From Prosthecobacter dejongeii (GTDB lineage: Bacteria > Verrucomicrobiota > Verrucomicrobiia > Verrucomicrobiales > Verrucomicrobiaceae): a DNA stretch of 64,000 nt. The DNA lies in the NCBI RefSeq assembly GCF_014203045.1, contig NZ_JACHIF010000006.1, positions 124,001 through 188,000 on the forward strand. Reading direction: 5' to 3'. Numbering within the stretch: position 1 is the stretch's first letter; each line of letters starts with the position of its first letter. The notes under the pieces were generated by a model that worked only from the letters and a program-made list of their open reading frames with translations, was not told where the DNA came from and ran no database searches. Below, one piece after another: positions 54,853 to 64,000 of the stretch. The position numbers and the translations under genes are program-made.

Positions 54853-56187
54853 ATGAAAATGCACCCCAATTGCCAAGGCAATCACATTGATCTCCGTGTT
54901 GGAGCTAGCCGTCGTGACTTCATGTACGTCGGCATGATGGGCGGTCTCGGTCTGAGTCTGCCGCAAATGCTGCGCTTGCAGGCTGCCAATAACATTCCTG
55001 AGGTGGAGAGCTTCAAGCCGATCGCTGATTCGATCATCCACATTTATCTGCCTGGGGGGATGGCTCAGCATGAATCTTGGGATCCGAAGCCATTTGCTTC
55101 GCCCGATTACCGTGGTCCTTACACGCCGATCAAGACCTCTATTCCCGGGGAATACGTGGGTGAGAAATTCCAAAACATCGCCAAAATCATGAACAAGCTG
55201 ACGGTCATCCGCAGCATGACTCATGGTGAAGCCGCTCATGAGCGTGGCACGCACAACATGTTCACGGGCTACCGCCCAAGCCCGGCCATTAAATTCCCGA
55301 GCTTTGGCTCCATCATCTCTCACGAGATGGGTTCCCGTAACAATCTGCCACCTTACGTGGCAGTGCCAAACGTCATCGCCCCTGAGCAGGGCACCGGCTA
55401 CATGAGCAGTGCCTTTGGTCCCTTCGCCCTGGGCAGTGACCCTGCGGACAAAAACTTCACGGTGCGTGACCTGCTCACGCCGAAGGACATTGATGACAAG
55501 CGTTTCGACCGCCGCCGCTCTCTCCTGAGCACTGTGGATGAGCATTTCCGTAGCGTCGAGAAGGCAGATTCCATCAATGCTATGGATAGTTTCTATCAGG
55601 CCGCTTATGGCTTGATCAGCAGCAGCCAGGCTCGTGAAGCTTTCGACCTGAACAAAGAAACCGACAAACTCCGTGATGAGTACGGTCGCAACAGCGCAGG
55701 TCAGCGTTTCCTCCTGGCACGTCGCTTGGTTGAGGCTGGCGTTCGTATGGTGTCCGTCAATTTCGGTGGCTGGGATCACCACAGCAACATCAAGAGCGCA
55801 TTCGACGGTCAGGCACCTAACTTCGATCAGGCTTTTGCCCGCCTCATCACCGATCTGGCAGACCGTGGTATGCTCAAGAAGACCCTCGTCATGGTTAGCT
55901 CTGAGTTCGGTCGCACACCGAAGATCAATGCCACCAATGGCCGTGACCACTGGCCACGCGTTTTCTCGGTGGCCATGGCTGGCGGCGGCGTCAAAGAAGG
56001 CTACATCCACGGTGCTTCTGACTCCCTCGGTGGTGAGCCAGACCGTGATCCTGTCGGTCCAGAAGATCTGGCCAAGACCATGTATCGCCTCCTCGGCATC
56101 AATAGCGAGAAGCGCATCATGTCGGATGGAGCTCGCCCGATTGATATCGTCAACGGTGGTCGCATCATGAACGAGTGGATCGCCTGA
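54853..56187 (+). CDS. DUF1501 protein with Tat-like signal
   Basis: This 444-residue protein has a twin-arginine motif (SRRDFM, Arg20-Arg21) before a short hydrophobic stretch, so Tat export is likely. The DUF1501 family is related to sulfatases/alkaline phosphatase-like folds. Landmarks are HIYLPGGMAQHESWDPKP near 63-80, SMTHGEAAHERGTHNMFTGY, FGGWDHHSN and SSEFGRTPKIN near 350. It is very common in Planctomycetes and Verrucomicrobiota next to DUF1549/DUF1553 genes, as here. The substrate is unknown. Confidence 0.88.
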   Translation: MKMHPNCQGNHIDLRVGASRRDFMYVGMMGGLGLSLPQMLRLQAANNIPEVESFKPIADSIIHIYLPGGMAQHESWDPKPFASPDYRGPYTPIKTSIPGEYVGEKFQNIAKIMNKLTVIRSMTHGEAAHERGTHNMFTGYRPSPAIKFPSFGSIISHEMGSRNNLPPYVAVPNVIAPEQGTGYMSSAFGPFALGSDPADKNFTVRDLLTPKDIDDKRFDRRRSLLSTVDEHFRSVEKADSINAMDSFYQAAYGLISSSQAREAFDLNKETDKLRDEYGRNSAGQRFLLARRLVEAGVRMVSVNFGGWDHHSNIKSAFDGQAPNFDQAFARLITDLADRGMLKKTLVMVSSEFGRTPKINATNGRDHWPRVFSVAMAGGGVKEGYIHGASDSLGGEPDRDPVGPEDLAKTMYRLLGINSEKRIMSDGARPIDIVNGGRIMNEWIA

Positions 56188-56213
56188 TCCTTCCTTCACG
56201 GATACCTCAATTT

Positions 56214-56246
56214 AAAGGCGGTGTGGAGCCATCCATGCCGCCTTTT
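56214..56246 (+). terminator. Terminator after the DUF1501 gene
   Basis: An 8-bp stem (AAAGGCGG/CCGCCTTT) with an inner TGGA/TCCA extension is followed by T-rich sequence. Confidence 0.7.
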
Positions 56247-56335
56247 ACATTCCGTCCCCTCTCTCTGGATCGCTGATTTCTGCAATAAGGCAGTGTCATC
56301 CTCACGTAGTTATACCCGAATCCTTTTTTCTGCTT

Positions 56336-58771
56336 ATGAACCTCCGTTTCTTCCTCACCCGGCTTTCGATGGTCTTCCTCGGAGGAGCATCTCTGCATGC
56401 TGCCTACCCGGAGTTTAATACCACCAAGCCCAATGGTGCCCAGCGTGGCACGGAGATGAAACTCACCGTCACGGGCAATCGCCTGGATGACTTTGAAAGC
56501 CTCATTTTCTTCTCTCCTGGCTTCACGCAGAAAAGCGTAGAGAAAGTGGAAAAGAACAAGGTGGAGCTCACGCTGACCATCGCGCCGAATGTGGAGCTTG
56601 GGAATCACTTGATGCGTATCCGCACGCGGTCGGGGGTTTCACATGCCCGTCAATTTTTTGTGGGCCCTTTCCCCAATGTGGAAGAGAAAGAGCCTAACTC
56701 AGAGTTCGACACGGCGCAAACCATTGGCTTTGACCAAACGGTGGAAGGTCTCATCACCAATGAAGATGTGGACTACTTCAAACTGACCGTGAAAAAAGGC
56801 CAGCGCATCAGTCTGGAGGCCGATGGTCTCCGCCTGGGCTACACCGTGTTTGATCCCTACATCGCCATTCTGGACAAGGACCGTTTTGAAAAAGCCTTTT
56901 CGGACGATACCATTTTGCATCGTCAGGATGGTTACTGCAGCTTCGTGGCGGAGTACGATGGTGACTACTACGTCATGGTCCGCGAGTCTTCCTACCGGGG
57001 CGGTGGCAACAACTTCTACCGCCTGCATGTGGGCAACTTCCGCCGCCCAGACGTGGTGTATCCCGCAGGTGGTAAGCTGGGCAGCACAACGAAGGTGCGG
57101 TTCATTGATAAAGAAGGTGTCTCTGAAGAAGAAGTGAAATTGCCTGAGGTCCAGGACCCCGGTTTCATGATCTTTGCCAAAGGTGCCGAGGCTGCCCCGT
57201 CTGGAAACCCTTTCCGCTTGGTGCCCTTTGACAACTCTCTGGAAGTGGAGCCTAACAATGAACAGGCTAAAGCTACCGTCGTGACGGTTGGGGAGCCGGT
57301 GGCCCTCAACGGCGTCATCGAAGCCCCTGGCGACATTGATTATTTCAAGATCGCTCTGAAAAAAGATCAGCAGGTGGTTGTGCAGGCTTTCGCACAGAGC
57401 TTGGGCTCTCCCTTGGATACTGTGATTGGCATCTACAATGCTAAAGGAGGCCGTCTGGGCTCCAATGACGATGGCGGTGGTCGCCGTCGTCTGGACAGCA
57501 AGCAGACGGTCAAAATCCCTGCCGATGGCGAGTACTTCGTCAGCATTGCCGATCACCTTGAGCGCGGTGGCCCTAACTTTGTGTATCGCGTGGAGATGGT
57601 AGCCAGCCAGCCTGAGCTTACTTTTGCCTCACCGCATTACTCAGTGAATGATTCTCACTACCGCCAGTTCATGGCCGTGCCGAAGGGGGGGCGTATGGCG
57701 TTGTTGGTCAATTTCTCACGCAACAATGTGGGCGGAGATTTCACCTTCGACGCGGCAAATCTGCCTGCTGGAGTGAAGCTGTTGACCGAGATGGCTCCGA
57801 AGGACCAGCCCGGTATGCCGCTGATGTTTGAAGCCGCCCCAGACGCTCCTCTTGGCCATGCGACGGTGCCTGTGACTCTGAAAGCCGTGGACCCCAACGT
57901 GAAAATCACTGGCACCATGCGCCAGGAGTTCGACATCGTTCGCCAAGGTAACGTCGTGTTCTACACAGAGATTCAGGACAAGGTGCCGGTGGCTGTCGTG
58001 GAGGAGGCTCCTTACTCGCTTGAAATCGTCAAGCCGTCCGTCCCGCTGGTGAATAATGGCATCCTAAATTTAAAGGTGATCTCCAAGCGCAAAGAGGGGT
58101 TCAAAGCTCCGATCCGCGTGCTCATGGTCTGGAAGCCCAATGGCATCAGCACCCTGGGTGAGCAGACCATCCCGGAAGGCCAAAACGAATGCACCTTCGT
58201 GCTGGATGCGAATGCCAATACCCCCGCAGGCACTTGGAAATTCACCGTCATGGGGGAGGCTGATGCGGGCAATGGCCGTGTGTACAATGCCTCCCCTTTC
58301 TGTGAAGTCACCACCGCCCCCGCCTATGTCAATGCACCTGCGATTCCTCTGACCGCCGTTGAGCAGGGGCAGGAGACGGTCATGGTGGCCAAGTTAGAGA
58401 CCCTTCAGCCTTTCGAAGGCGAAGCGGAAGCCTCCATCGTAGGTGTTCCTGAGACCATCCCGATTGAGTCCGCGAAGATCAACAAAGACACCAAGGAAGT
58501 CTCCTTCAAGGTGAAGACTCACGACAAATCCCCTGTGGGCAAACAAGGGAACCTGTTTGTACGTGTGGACGTTCCGGTGGCCGGCGGCACCACCACACAT
58601 CGCATCGCGCTTGGTTCCATCCTACGCATTGATGCCCCGCGCAAAGTCGTCGCCAAACCAGCGGCTGCGGTGGTGGCTGAGAATAAACCCAAAGAAGCTG
58701 CTAAACCGGCTGCGCCAAAACCGCTTTCTCGTCTGGAGCAGCTCCGTCAGGAAGCTGCTGGTGGAAAATGA
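56336..58771 (+). CDS. Secreted protein with two PPC domains and beta-sandwich modules
   Basis: This 811-residue protein has a signal peptide (about 1-22). An IPT-like early domain is followed by two bacterial pre-peptidase C-terminal (PPC) domains (about 117-235, EKEPNSEFDTAQTIG...DVDYFKL; and about 300-420, EVEPNNEQAKAT...GDIDYFKI). Further beta-sandwich modules follow, and the end is Ala/Lys/Pro-rich. PPC domains are typical of secreted proteins of this phylum. It sits between the DUF1501 and the DUF1549/1553 genes. Confidence 0.83.
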   Translation: MNLRFFLTRLSMVFLGGASLHAAYPEFNTTKPNGAQRGTEMKLTVTGNRLDDFESLIFFSPGFTQKSVEKVEKNKVELTLTIAPNVELGNHLMRIRTRSGVSHARQFFVGPFPNVEEKEPNSEFDTAQTIGFDQTVEGLITNEDVDYFKLTVKKGQRISLEADGLRLGYTVFDPYIAILDKDRFEKAFSDDTILHRQDGYCSFVAEYDGDYYVMVRESSYRGGGNNFYRLHVGNFRRPDVVYPAGGKLGSTTKVRFIDKEGVSEEEVKLPEVQDPGFMIFAKGAEAAPSGNPFRLVPFDNSLEVEPNNEQAKATVVTVGEPVALNGVIEAPGDIDYFKIALKKDQQVVVQAFAQSLGSPLDTVIGIYNAKGGRLGSNDDGGGRRRLDSKQTVKIPADGEYFVSIADHLERGGPNFVYRVEMVASQPELTFASPHYSVNDSHYRQFMAVPKGGRMALLVNFSRNNVGGDFTFDAANLPAGVKLLTEMAPKDQPGMPLMFEAAPDAPLGHATVPVTLKAVDPNVKITGTMRQEFDIVRQGNVVFYTEIQDKVPVAVVEEAPYSLEIVKPSVPLVNNGILNLKVISKRKEGFKAPIRVLMVWKPNGISTLGEQTIPEGQNECTFVLDANANTPAGTWKFTVMGEADAGNGRVYNASPFCEVTTAPAYVNAPAIPLTAVEQGQETVMVAKLETLQPFEGEAEASIVGVPETIPIESAKINKDTKEVSFKVKTHDKSPVGKQGNLFVRVDVPVAGGTTTHRIALGSILRIDAPRKVVAKPAAAVVAENKPKEAAKPAAPKPLSRLEQLRQEAAGGK

Positions 58772-59147
58772 TCCGCAATGTAGATCGCCCTATTTAGCAG
58801 AATCCTGAGATGCGTCTGTTTGCCCGTGATGGCACAGACGCATCTTTGCGTTGAGGGTGGTAACTCATTTTGCAAAGGCGGAGCTAGGTCTTGAAATCCA
58901 GAGGTGCATTCCGTGGTATGGCAGTCGCATGGCCTATTCGCCGTTATTTGAGATCTAGGTGGAACCCAGAAAATGGCAGGTTTAGCATTTCCTCATCTGC
59001 ATCGGCGTGGGGTTGAGCCGCGTATTTCAGGATCGACTGAAATTCGTGCCCGTGAAGTTTACCTACTGATTGCGTGTGATTTTTGTCCATTATCGAAAAA
59101 AAGCGTCACGGGCCGCGTAGGTATGTCTCAAGCCCCAATTCGTCTCC
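58772..59147. other. Intergenic region with a terminator
   Basis: Apart from the terminator at 58808-58847 I see nothing supported here. The frame at 58973-59308 overlaps the next gene and looks random. Confidence 0.5.
58808..58847 (+). terminator. Terminator after the PPC-protein gene
   Basis: A 12-bp perfect stem (AGATGCGTCTGT/ACAGACGCATCT) is extended by an inner TGCC/GGCA pair and followed by TTT. Confidence 0.8.
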
Positions 59148-62000
59148 ATGACAACTCCTCGCTTCGTTCGCCATTTCACCCTCTTAGGCCTTGCGGTATC
59201 GCCCACGTGGGCGTTTGCCAATCCGGCCCCCGCGCCTGCTGCTGCCGCAGCCGTTGCTCCGGTGGATTTCGCCCAAGTTCAGGCGGTGTTAGAAAGCAAA
59301 TGCCTTGAATGTCACAATCCGGACAAGGTCAAAGGCAAGCTCCTCATGCACACGGCTGAGGCCATGATCAAAGGTGGTGACTCGGGCACCTCGCTGGTGC
59401 CTGGAAAGCCAGATGAAAGTGAGCTGCTGAAGCGTGTGGTCCTGCCTGCGGATCACGATGATGTCATGCCTCCCAAAGGTGGTCCTCTAGCACCGAATGA
59501 AGTGGACCTACTGAAGCGCTGGATCGCTGAGGGAGCGCACTGGCCGCAGGGGTTGACGCTTCGTGCCAAAAGCCCCGAGGAGATCAAGGCCCTGGCTGAG
59601 CTGAATGCCAAGCTGCCTTCCATGACGAAGCTGGAGATCTTCCCAGACAAGTTTGCTCTGGAAACGAAGCGCGATTTTCATCAAGTCGTCGTCATGGCCA
59701 CCTTTGCGGATGCCACCACCCGCGACGTCACCAAATTTTCCAACCTGCGCGTGGCAGATGCCAAGGTCGCCAGCCTAACGGGAGATGTGTTGCAGCCCGT
59801 GGCCGATGCTGGCTCAACAGAACTGATGGCGACGCTCGGCAGCACCACGGTAAAGGCTCCCGTGAGCCTGAATGGCGGGCAGAAAGAACGTGCCATTTCT
59901 TTCAATCTGGATGTCATGCCCGTCTTCCTCCGCGGTGGCTGCAATGCCGGCGGTTGCCACGGCGCAGCTCGCGGTAAGGACGGTTTCCGCCTGAGCCTCT
60001 TCGGCATGGACCCCCAGGGCGACTATACTCGTCTCACCCGTGAAATGGTCGGTCGTCGTGTGAACCTCGCCATTCCAGAGGAAAGCACCCTCGTGGAAAA
60101 AGCCGTGGGTGCGGTGCCTCACTCAGGCAATCAGTGCTATGAGCCCGAGTCCCAGTATAACAAAGCCATTTTGGAATGGATCAGCAACGGCGCGCAGTAT
60201 GACCCGCCAACCGTGGCGAAGGTGACTGGCATTGAGGTGTTCCCCAAACAGATCGTCCTGGAAGGGCAGGGGAATACCCAGCAGATCACCGTCCGCGCCA
60301 CCTACTCCGATGGCACCGATCGCGATGTGACGAAGCTAGCCTTGTTCATGTCCAACAATGACCCAACGGCTTCTATCAACAAAGATGGCCTTGTCACCAG
60401 CGGTGATCGCGGCGCAGCCTTTACCCTGGCTCGTTTTGATGTTTACAGCGTCACCGCTCAGGTGCTCGTCATCCCTGCGAAATTGGAGTATGAGCGTCCG
60501 AAGCTGGTGGAAAACAATTACATTGATACTCTGGTCAATGAGAACCTGCACAAGCTGCGCATCCTGCCCAGCGGTGTCTGCACGGATGAGGAATTCGTCC
60601 GCCGCGCCTACATTGACGTCATCGGCATCTATCCAAAGCCAGACGAGATCAAAAATTTCTTGGCAGATGCGAATCCCAAGAAGCGTGAGGCTCTGGTGGA
60701 CTCGCTGACCCAGCGCAAAGAATTCACCGAAGTGTGGGTGATGAAGTGGGCGGAACTGCTGCAGATCCGCTCCGGCATCGCTGGCAATAACAACCAGCCT
60801 CCATTTTACAAAAATGCTCTGCTGTATTACAATTGGTTGGGCGATCGCATCGGCAAAAATGTACCGTTGGATGAGATTGTCACCGAACTGCTCTCTTCCA
60901 CGGGCGGTACCGTTTCCACTCCAGCGGTGAATTTCTACCAGACCGAACTCGATCAACTCAAGCTGACCGAAAACGTTGCTCAGGTCTTCATGGGCATGCG
61001 CATCCAGTGTGCCCAGTGCCATAACCATCCGTTTGATCGCTGGACCATGGATGACTACTATGGCTTCAAAGCCTTCTTCTCTCAGATTGGTCGTAAAGCC
61101 ACGGACGACCCGCAGGAAGTCATCATCTTCAATAACAAGGGCGGTGAGTCTCGTCACTTCCTGACCCAGGCCGTGATGAAGCCGAAGTTCCTGGGCGGCG
61201 AATCCCCAGAGATCAAGCCTGGCGAAGACCGTCGTAAGATCCTGGCTGAATGGATTGCCTCACCGAAGAATCCTTTCTTCGCCCGCAACATCTCCAACAT
61301 CGTTTGGGCTCACTTTTTCGGTCTCGGGATCGTGGATCCCGTGGATGACGTGCGCGTTTCCAACCCCCCTTCCAATCCAGAGCTACTCACCGCTCTGGCG
61401 GAAAACCTGACGAACTACAAGTATGACATGCGTCGTCTAGTGAAAGACATCTGCACCTCCATGACCTACCAGCGCAGCACGAAGGTGAATGAGACCAACG
61501 CGGGGGATAAGAAGAACTTCTCCCACGCCCAGGTCCGCCGTGTGCGTGCAGAGATCCTGCTGGATGCCATCTCCCAGATTACCGAAACACCGAACAAATT
61601 CCAGGGCCTGCCTCTGGGCGCTCGTGCAGTACAGATCGCGGACGGTGCCGTGAGTAACTACTTCCTCACCACCTTTGGCCGTGCCAAGCGTGAGTCGGTT
61701 TGCTCCTGCGAAGTGAAGATGGAGCCTACCCTGTCTCAGGCCCTGCATTTGATGAATGGTGATGCTGTCAATGACCGCATCAAACAGGGGAAAGTGGTGG
61801 CGACGCTCATCAAAGAGAAGAAGTCTGATGCTGAGATCGTCGAGAATCTTTACCTGCGTGTTTTTGGCCGCCTGCCAAAAGACAAAGAGAAAGAGGCCAT
61901 CAATCAGACCCTCGCAGGTGCAGGCGACCAACGTCAGGTGGCTCTCGAAGATGTCTTCTGGGCACTGCTGAACTCCAAGGAGTTTTACTTCAATCATTAA
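59148..62000 (+). CDS. Planctomycete-type cytochrome c / DUF1549 / DUF1553 protein
   Basis: This 950-residue exported protein opens with a PSCyt1-like haem c site CLECH (52-56) and VMPPKGGPL. Bacterial Ig-like (BIG2-type) modules follow at about 165-240 and 345-435. DUF1549 (PSCyt2) comes next, with LRILPSGVCTDEEFVRRAYIDVIG and IQCAQCHNHPFDRW, then DUF1553 (PSD1) with WAHFFGLGIVDPVDDVR and EILLDAISQ. These proteins are abundant in Planctomycetes and Verrucomicrobiota and are suspected of roles in polysaccharide breakdown or redox chemistry. The role is not established. Confidence 0.9.
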   Translation: MTTPRFVRHFTLLGLAVSPTWAFANPAPAPAAAAAVAPVDFAQVQAVLESKCLECHNPDKVKGKLLMHTAEAMIKGGDSGTSLVPGKPDESELLKRVVLPADHDDVMPPKGGPLAPNEVDLLKRWIAEGAHWPQGLTLRAKSPEEIKALAELNAKLPSMTKLEIFPDKFALETKRDFHQVVVMATFADATTRDVTKFSNLRVADAKVASLTGDVLQPVADAGSTELMATLGSTTVKAPVSLNGGQKERAISFNLDVMPVFLRGGCNAGGCHGAARGKDGFRLSLFGMDPQGDYTRLTREMVGRRVNLAIPEESTLVEKAVGAVPHSGNQCYEPESQYNKAILEWISNGAQYDPPTVAKVTGIEVFPKQIVLEGQGNTQQITVRATYSDGTDRDVTKLALFMSNNDPTASINKDGLVTSGDRGAAFTLARFDVYSVTAQVLVIPAKLEYERPKLVENNYIDTLVNENLHKLRILPSGVCTDEEFVRRAYIDVIGIYPKPDEIKNFLADANPKKREALVDSLTQRKEFTEVWVMKWAELLQIRSGIAGNNNQPPFYKNALLYYNWLGDRIGKNVPLDEIVTELLSSTGGTVSTPAVNFYQTELDQLKLTENVAQVFMGMRIQCAQCHNHPFDRWTMDDYYGFKAFFSQIGRKATDDPQEVIIFNNKGGESRHFLTQAVMKPKFLGGESPEIKPGEDRRKILAEWIASPKNPFFARNISNIVWAHFFGLGIVDPVDDVRVSNPPSNPELLTALAENLTNYKYDMRRLVKDICTSMTYQRSTKVNETNAGDKKNFSHAQVRRVRAEILLDAISQITETPNKFQGLPLGARAVQIADGAVSNYFLTTFGRAKRESVCSCEVKMEPTLSQALHLMNGDAVNDRIKQGKVVATLIKEKKSDAEIVENLYLRVFGRLPKDKEKEAINQTLAGAGDQRQVALEDVFWALLNSKEFYFNH

Positions 62001-62014
62001 AGCCTCGTCGGAGT

Positions 62015-62036
62015 GCAGGCTTCATCGCCTGCTTTT
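62015..62036 (+). terminator. Terminator after the DUF1549/DUF1553 gene
   Basis: The perfect 6-bp stem GCAGGC/GCCTGC is followed by T4. A second small hairpin, CGGATGC/GCATCCG, lies at 62041-62058. Confidence 0.65.
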
Positions 62037-62086
62037 CCCTCGGATGCCTTCGCATCCGCTGAGATTCTCCACCCTTTTTCCTAGCC

Positions 62087-64000
62087 ATGAAAACCCACGC
62101 CAAGATCCTTTCCCTCAGCCTTTTCACTGCCGCGAGCGCGGTGGCGCAGGATGCCGAAAAGATCACTTATGAGGACCACGTCCGCCCGCTGCTGGAGAAT
62201 AAATGTTTCTCCTGCCACAGCCCGGATAAGAAGAAGGGCGACCTCGACCTCACCAGCTTCGGTGCCCTCATGACGGGCGGCGGTGGCGGTGCCATCGTGG
62301 ATTCTGGCAACTCGGACGCCAGCCGTCTGTGGACGACTTGTGCCAAGAAGGAAGAGCCCTTCATGCCCCCGGAAGGCGCACCGCTAAACGCGAAAGAATT
62401 GGAGATTTTGGCCAAGTGGATCAGTGGTGGTTTGCTCGAGACCAAATCCAGCGTCGCCAAAAAATCGGCCAAGCCCAAGGTGGACATGGCCGTGGCAGTC
62501 ACCAGTGGCAAGCCTGAAGGCCCTATCGCCAAACCAGAACATGTTCTGTTGGAGCCCGTCATTGTGACCCCGCGCACCACGGCGGTCACCGCCATGGCGG
62601 CCAGTCCCTGGACATCCCTGGTTGCCATCGCAGGCACCAAACAAATTTTGCTTTATGACACGGAGACCCGCCAGCTCGCAGGTATCTTCCCCTACACGGA
62701 AGGTTATGCCCGCAGTCTCCGCTTCAGCCGCAACGGTTCTCTCCTGGTCATGGGCGGTGGCAAAGGTGGCAAGCTGGGCCACGCCATTGTCTGGGATGTG
62801 AAGACGGGCAAGCGCATCGTCGAAGTCGGCAAGGAATTCGATCAAGTCATGAGTGCGGACATCAGTGCCGATCATAAAATGGTCGTCATTGGCAGCCCTT
62901 CGAAAAAGGTGAAAGTTTACGATACCGCCACGGGCGAGGAATTATACACGATCAGCAAGCACACGGAGTGGATCATGGGCACCGCCTTCAGTCCAGATGG
63001 CGTGCTACTGGCCACCTCGGATCGCAACGGCAACGTCATGGTCTGGGAAGCCGCGAATGGGGGCGAGTTTTACGTCCTGGGTCAGCACAAAGCCTCCTGC
63101 ACCGACCTCGCCTGGCGTGCGGATTCTAACATCCTCGCCTCATGTTCCATGGATGGTACCATCAGCCTGTGGGAAATGAGTGAGGGGAAACAGGTGAAGA
63201 ATTGGGCCGCCCATGGCGGTGGCGTTCAGTCCGTGTCATTCACTCCGGATGGCAAATTGATCTCCAGCGGCAATGACGGCCTCGTCCGCATCTGGGACAT
63301 CAATGGCAACAAGATCGGCGAAGCTGCTAGCCAGGGAGACATCGTCACCAAGGTCATCGCTCTGCATGACTCCCAGTCCACCATTTCCGCCAACTGGCGC
63401 GGTGAGATCAAAGTCTGGTCTGTCGAGGCCAAGATGGCTGAAAAAGGTCAGCTTTCCAGCAACCCCCCTCTCATTGCCCAGCGCATCGTGGAGTCTGAAA
63501 AGCAAGCCACGGCATTGGTGTCACAACTTCCTGAAGTGGAAGCGAAGTTGAAGAAGGCTCAGGAGGCCGTTCAGGCCGCAGAAGCACGCCTTGGAGAAAC
63601 CAAAAAGAAAACGGCAGATGCGCAGGCTCGAGTGGCATTGCTGGAAAACGAAATCAAAGAATTGCCCGCTAAGATCGCTGCCTCAGAGCAGGCCGTGTCG
63701 GAAGCTCAGGCTAAAAAAGCGGCTCAGGCTGAATTGCTGAAAAAGCACGATCAATCGCTCGCCGAAATCAAAGCTGTAGAAGCCGCTCTGGCCAAACTCA
63801 ATGCCGATAAGGCTGCGTTAACAAAGCCTGAAGACGCGCCGAAAGTGGCGGAGGCGACCAAAACCATCGGTGAGCAATCGGCCAAACTGGAGGCTTTGAA
63901 AAAAGCCACAGCAACGGCACCCCAGCCAGTGGCTGAATTTGACCAAGCGATCAAAGCTGCCCAAGATCAGGTCGCGGCGCTGAAAGCGGCCAAACCAGCC
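62087..64000 (+). CDS. PSCyt1 cytochrome c/WD40/coiled-coil protein, 3' end outside window
   Basis: At least 638 residues are visible, and the frame is open at the right edge. A signal peptide (about 1-20) precedes a PSCyt1 haem c site CFSCH (40-44) and an MPPEGAPL block. WD40 repeats run from about 165 to 450 (HTEWIMGTAFSPDG, WDVKTGKRIVEVG, GHAIVWDVKTG-like). A long Ala/Lys/Glu coiled coil follows from about 470. The same cytochrome-WD40 combination is common next to DUF1549/DUF1553 genes in the phylum. It probably completes the module that starts at 54853. Confidence 0.85.
   Translation, partial: MKTHAKILSLSLFTAASAVAQDAEKITYEDHVRPLLENKCFSCHSPDKKKGDLDLTSFGALMTGGGGGAIVDSGNSDASRLWTTCAKKEEPFMPPEGAPLNAKELEILAKWISGGLLETKSSVAKKSAKPKVDMAVAVTSGKPEGPIAKPEHVLLEPVIVTPRTTAVTAMAASPWTSLVAIAGTKQILLYDTETRQLAGIFPYTEGYARSLRFSRNGSLLVMGGGKGGKLGHAIVWDVKTGKRIVEVGKEFDQVMSADISADHKMVVIGSPSKKVKVYDTATGEELYTISKHTEWIMGTAFSPDGVLLATSDRNGNVMVWEAANGGEFYVLGQHKASCTDLAWRADSNILASCSMDGTISLWEMSEGKQVKNWAAHGGGVQSVSFTPDGKLISSGNDGLVRIWDINGNKIGEAASQGDIVTKVIALHDSQSTISANWRGEIKVWSVEAKMAEKGQLSSNPPLIAQRIVESEKQATALVSQLPEVEAKLKKAQEAVQAAEARLGETKKKTADAQARVALLENEIKELPAKIAASEQAVSEAQAKKAAQAELLKKHDQSLAEIKAVEAALAKLNADKAALTKPEDAPKVAEATKTIGEQSAKLEALKKATATAPQPVAEFDQAIKAAQDQVAALKAAKPA

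Noticed and set aside
54277-56199. Minus-strand open frame of 640 codons opposite the DUF1501 gene
   Set aside because: It is the antisense of a well-supported gene; such frames arise from codon bias, and its product has no family features or signal peptide.
1-64000. CRISPR array, prophage or integrative element
   Set aside because: No regularly spaced repeats, integrase, phage structural genes or att-like repeats beside the tRNA were seen.

Overview
The window looks like chromosomal DNA from a Verrucomicrobiota bacterium, probably Verrucomicrobiaceae (Prosthecobacter/Verrucomicrobium-like). The assignment rests on gene content: DUF1501, PPC, PSCyt1/DUF1549/DUF1553 and c-type cytochrome/WD40 genes side by side, many large secreted Ig-like, beta-helix and InlB-repeat proteins, a TIGR02597-like protein, a RAYT transposase with REP palindromes, and a LexA-like TGTTC-N4-GAAC site. 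The DNA is GC-rich, with few strong Shine-Dalgarno sequences. There is no rRNA, prophage, CRISPR array or IS element apart from the RAYT/REP unit.

Layout. 1-4975 (+): a secreted beta-helix-like protein cut by the left edge, a secreted InlB-repeat protein and a vanadium-haloperoxidase/PAP2-type enzyme in tight succession. 5038-12163: housekeeping genes (avtA, DUF2452, a lipoprotein, a zincin, argS, recQ, a small metal-binding protein). 12266-18131: a serine hydrolase, RAYT with three REP pairs and a tandem duplication, a PF09370 TIM-barrel enzyme with a divergent AraC regulator, and a CHASE2 protein. 18273-21045: tRNA-Gln, then a worn region with a LexA-like box, a SRAP remnant and a Cys-rich small ORF broken by a stop. 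21186-25149 (-): a Deg-type protease, its catalytically dead paralogue, and deoC. 25295-27603 (+): an RNase III-like gene, then an attenuator-type leader in front of an EamA exporter translationally coupled to a methyltransferase. 27774-31726 (-): eboD- and eboC-like genes and a degenerate-protease/TPR protein. 31848-34856 (+): an outer-membrane barrel, a lipoprotein, a TPR protein and a Rieske protein. 34863-41241 (-): five overlapping genes encoding three SPFH (HflK/HflC-like) proteins, a P1B-like ATPase and a membrane-anchored protein. 41348-54120: a DUF839 protein, a TIGR02597-like protein, an Ig-domain protein, a beta-helix protein, a helical-repeat protein and a TonB-dependent receptor. 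54227-64000 (+): a zinc-ribbon protein and the planctomycete-type module.

The most interesting parts are: the 25.6-25.85 kb leader, whose terminator and antiterminator compete for the same strand and whose 35-codon ORF ends inside the antiterminator; the SPFH x3/P-type ATPase operon with an IPC motif in place of CPC; the isolated eboC-eboD pair; the active/dead Deg paralogue pair; the RAYT/REP locus with a 3'-end duplication; and the eroded SOS-like locus near 18.65 kb.
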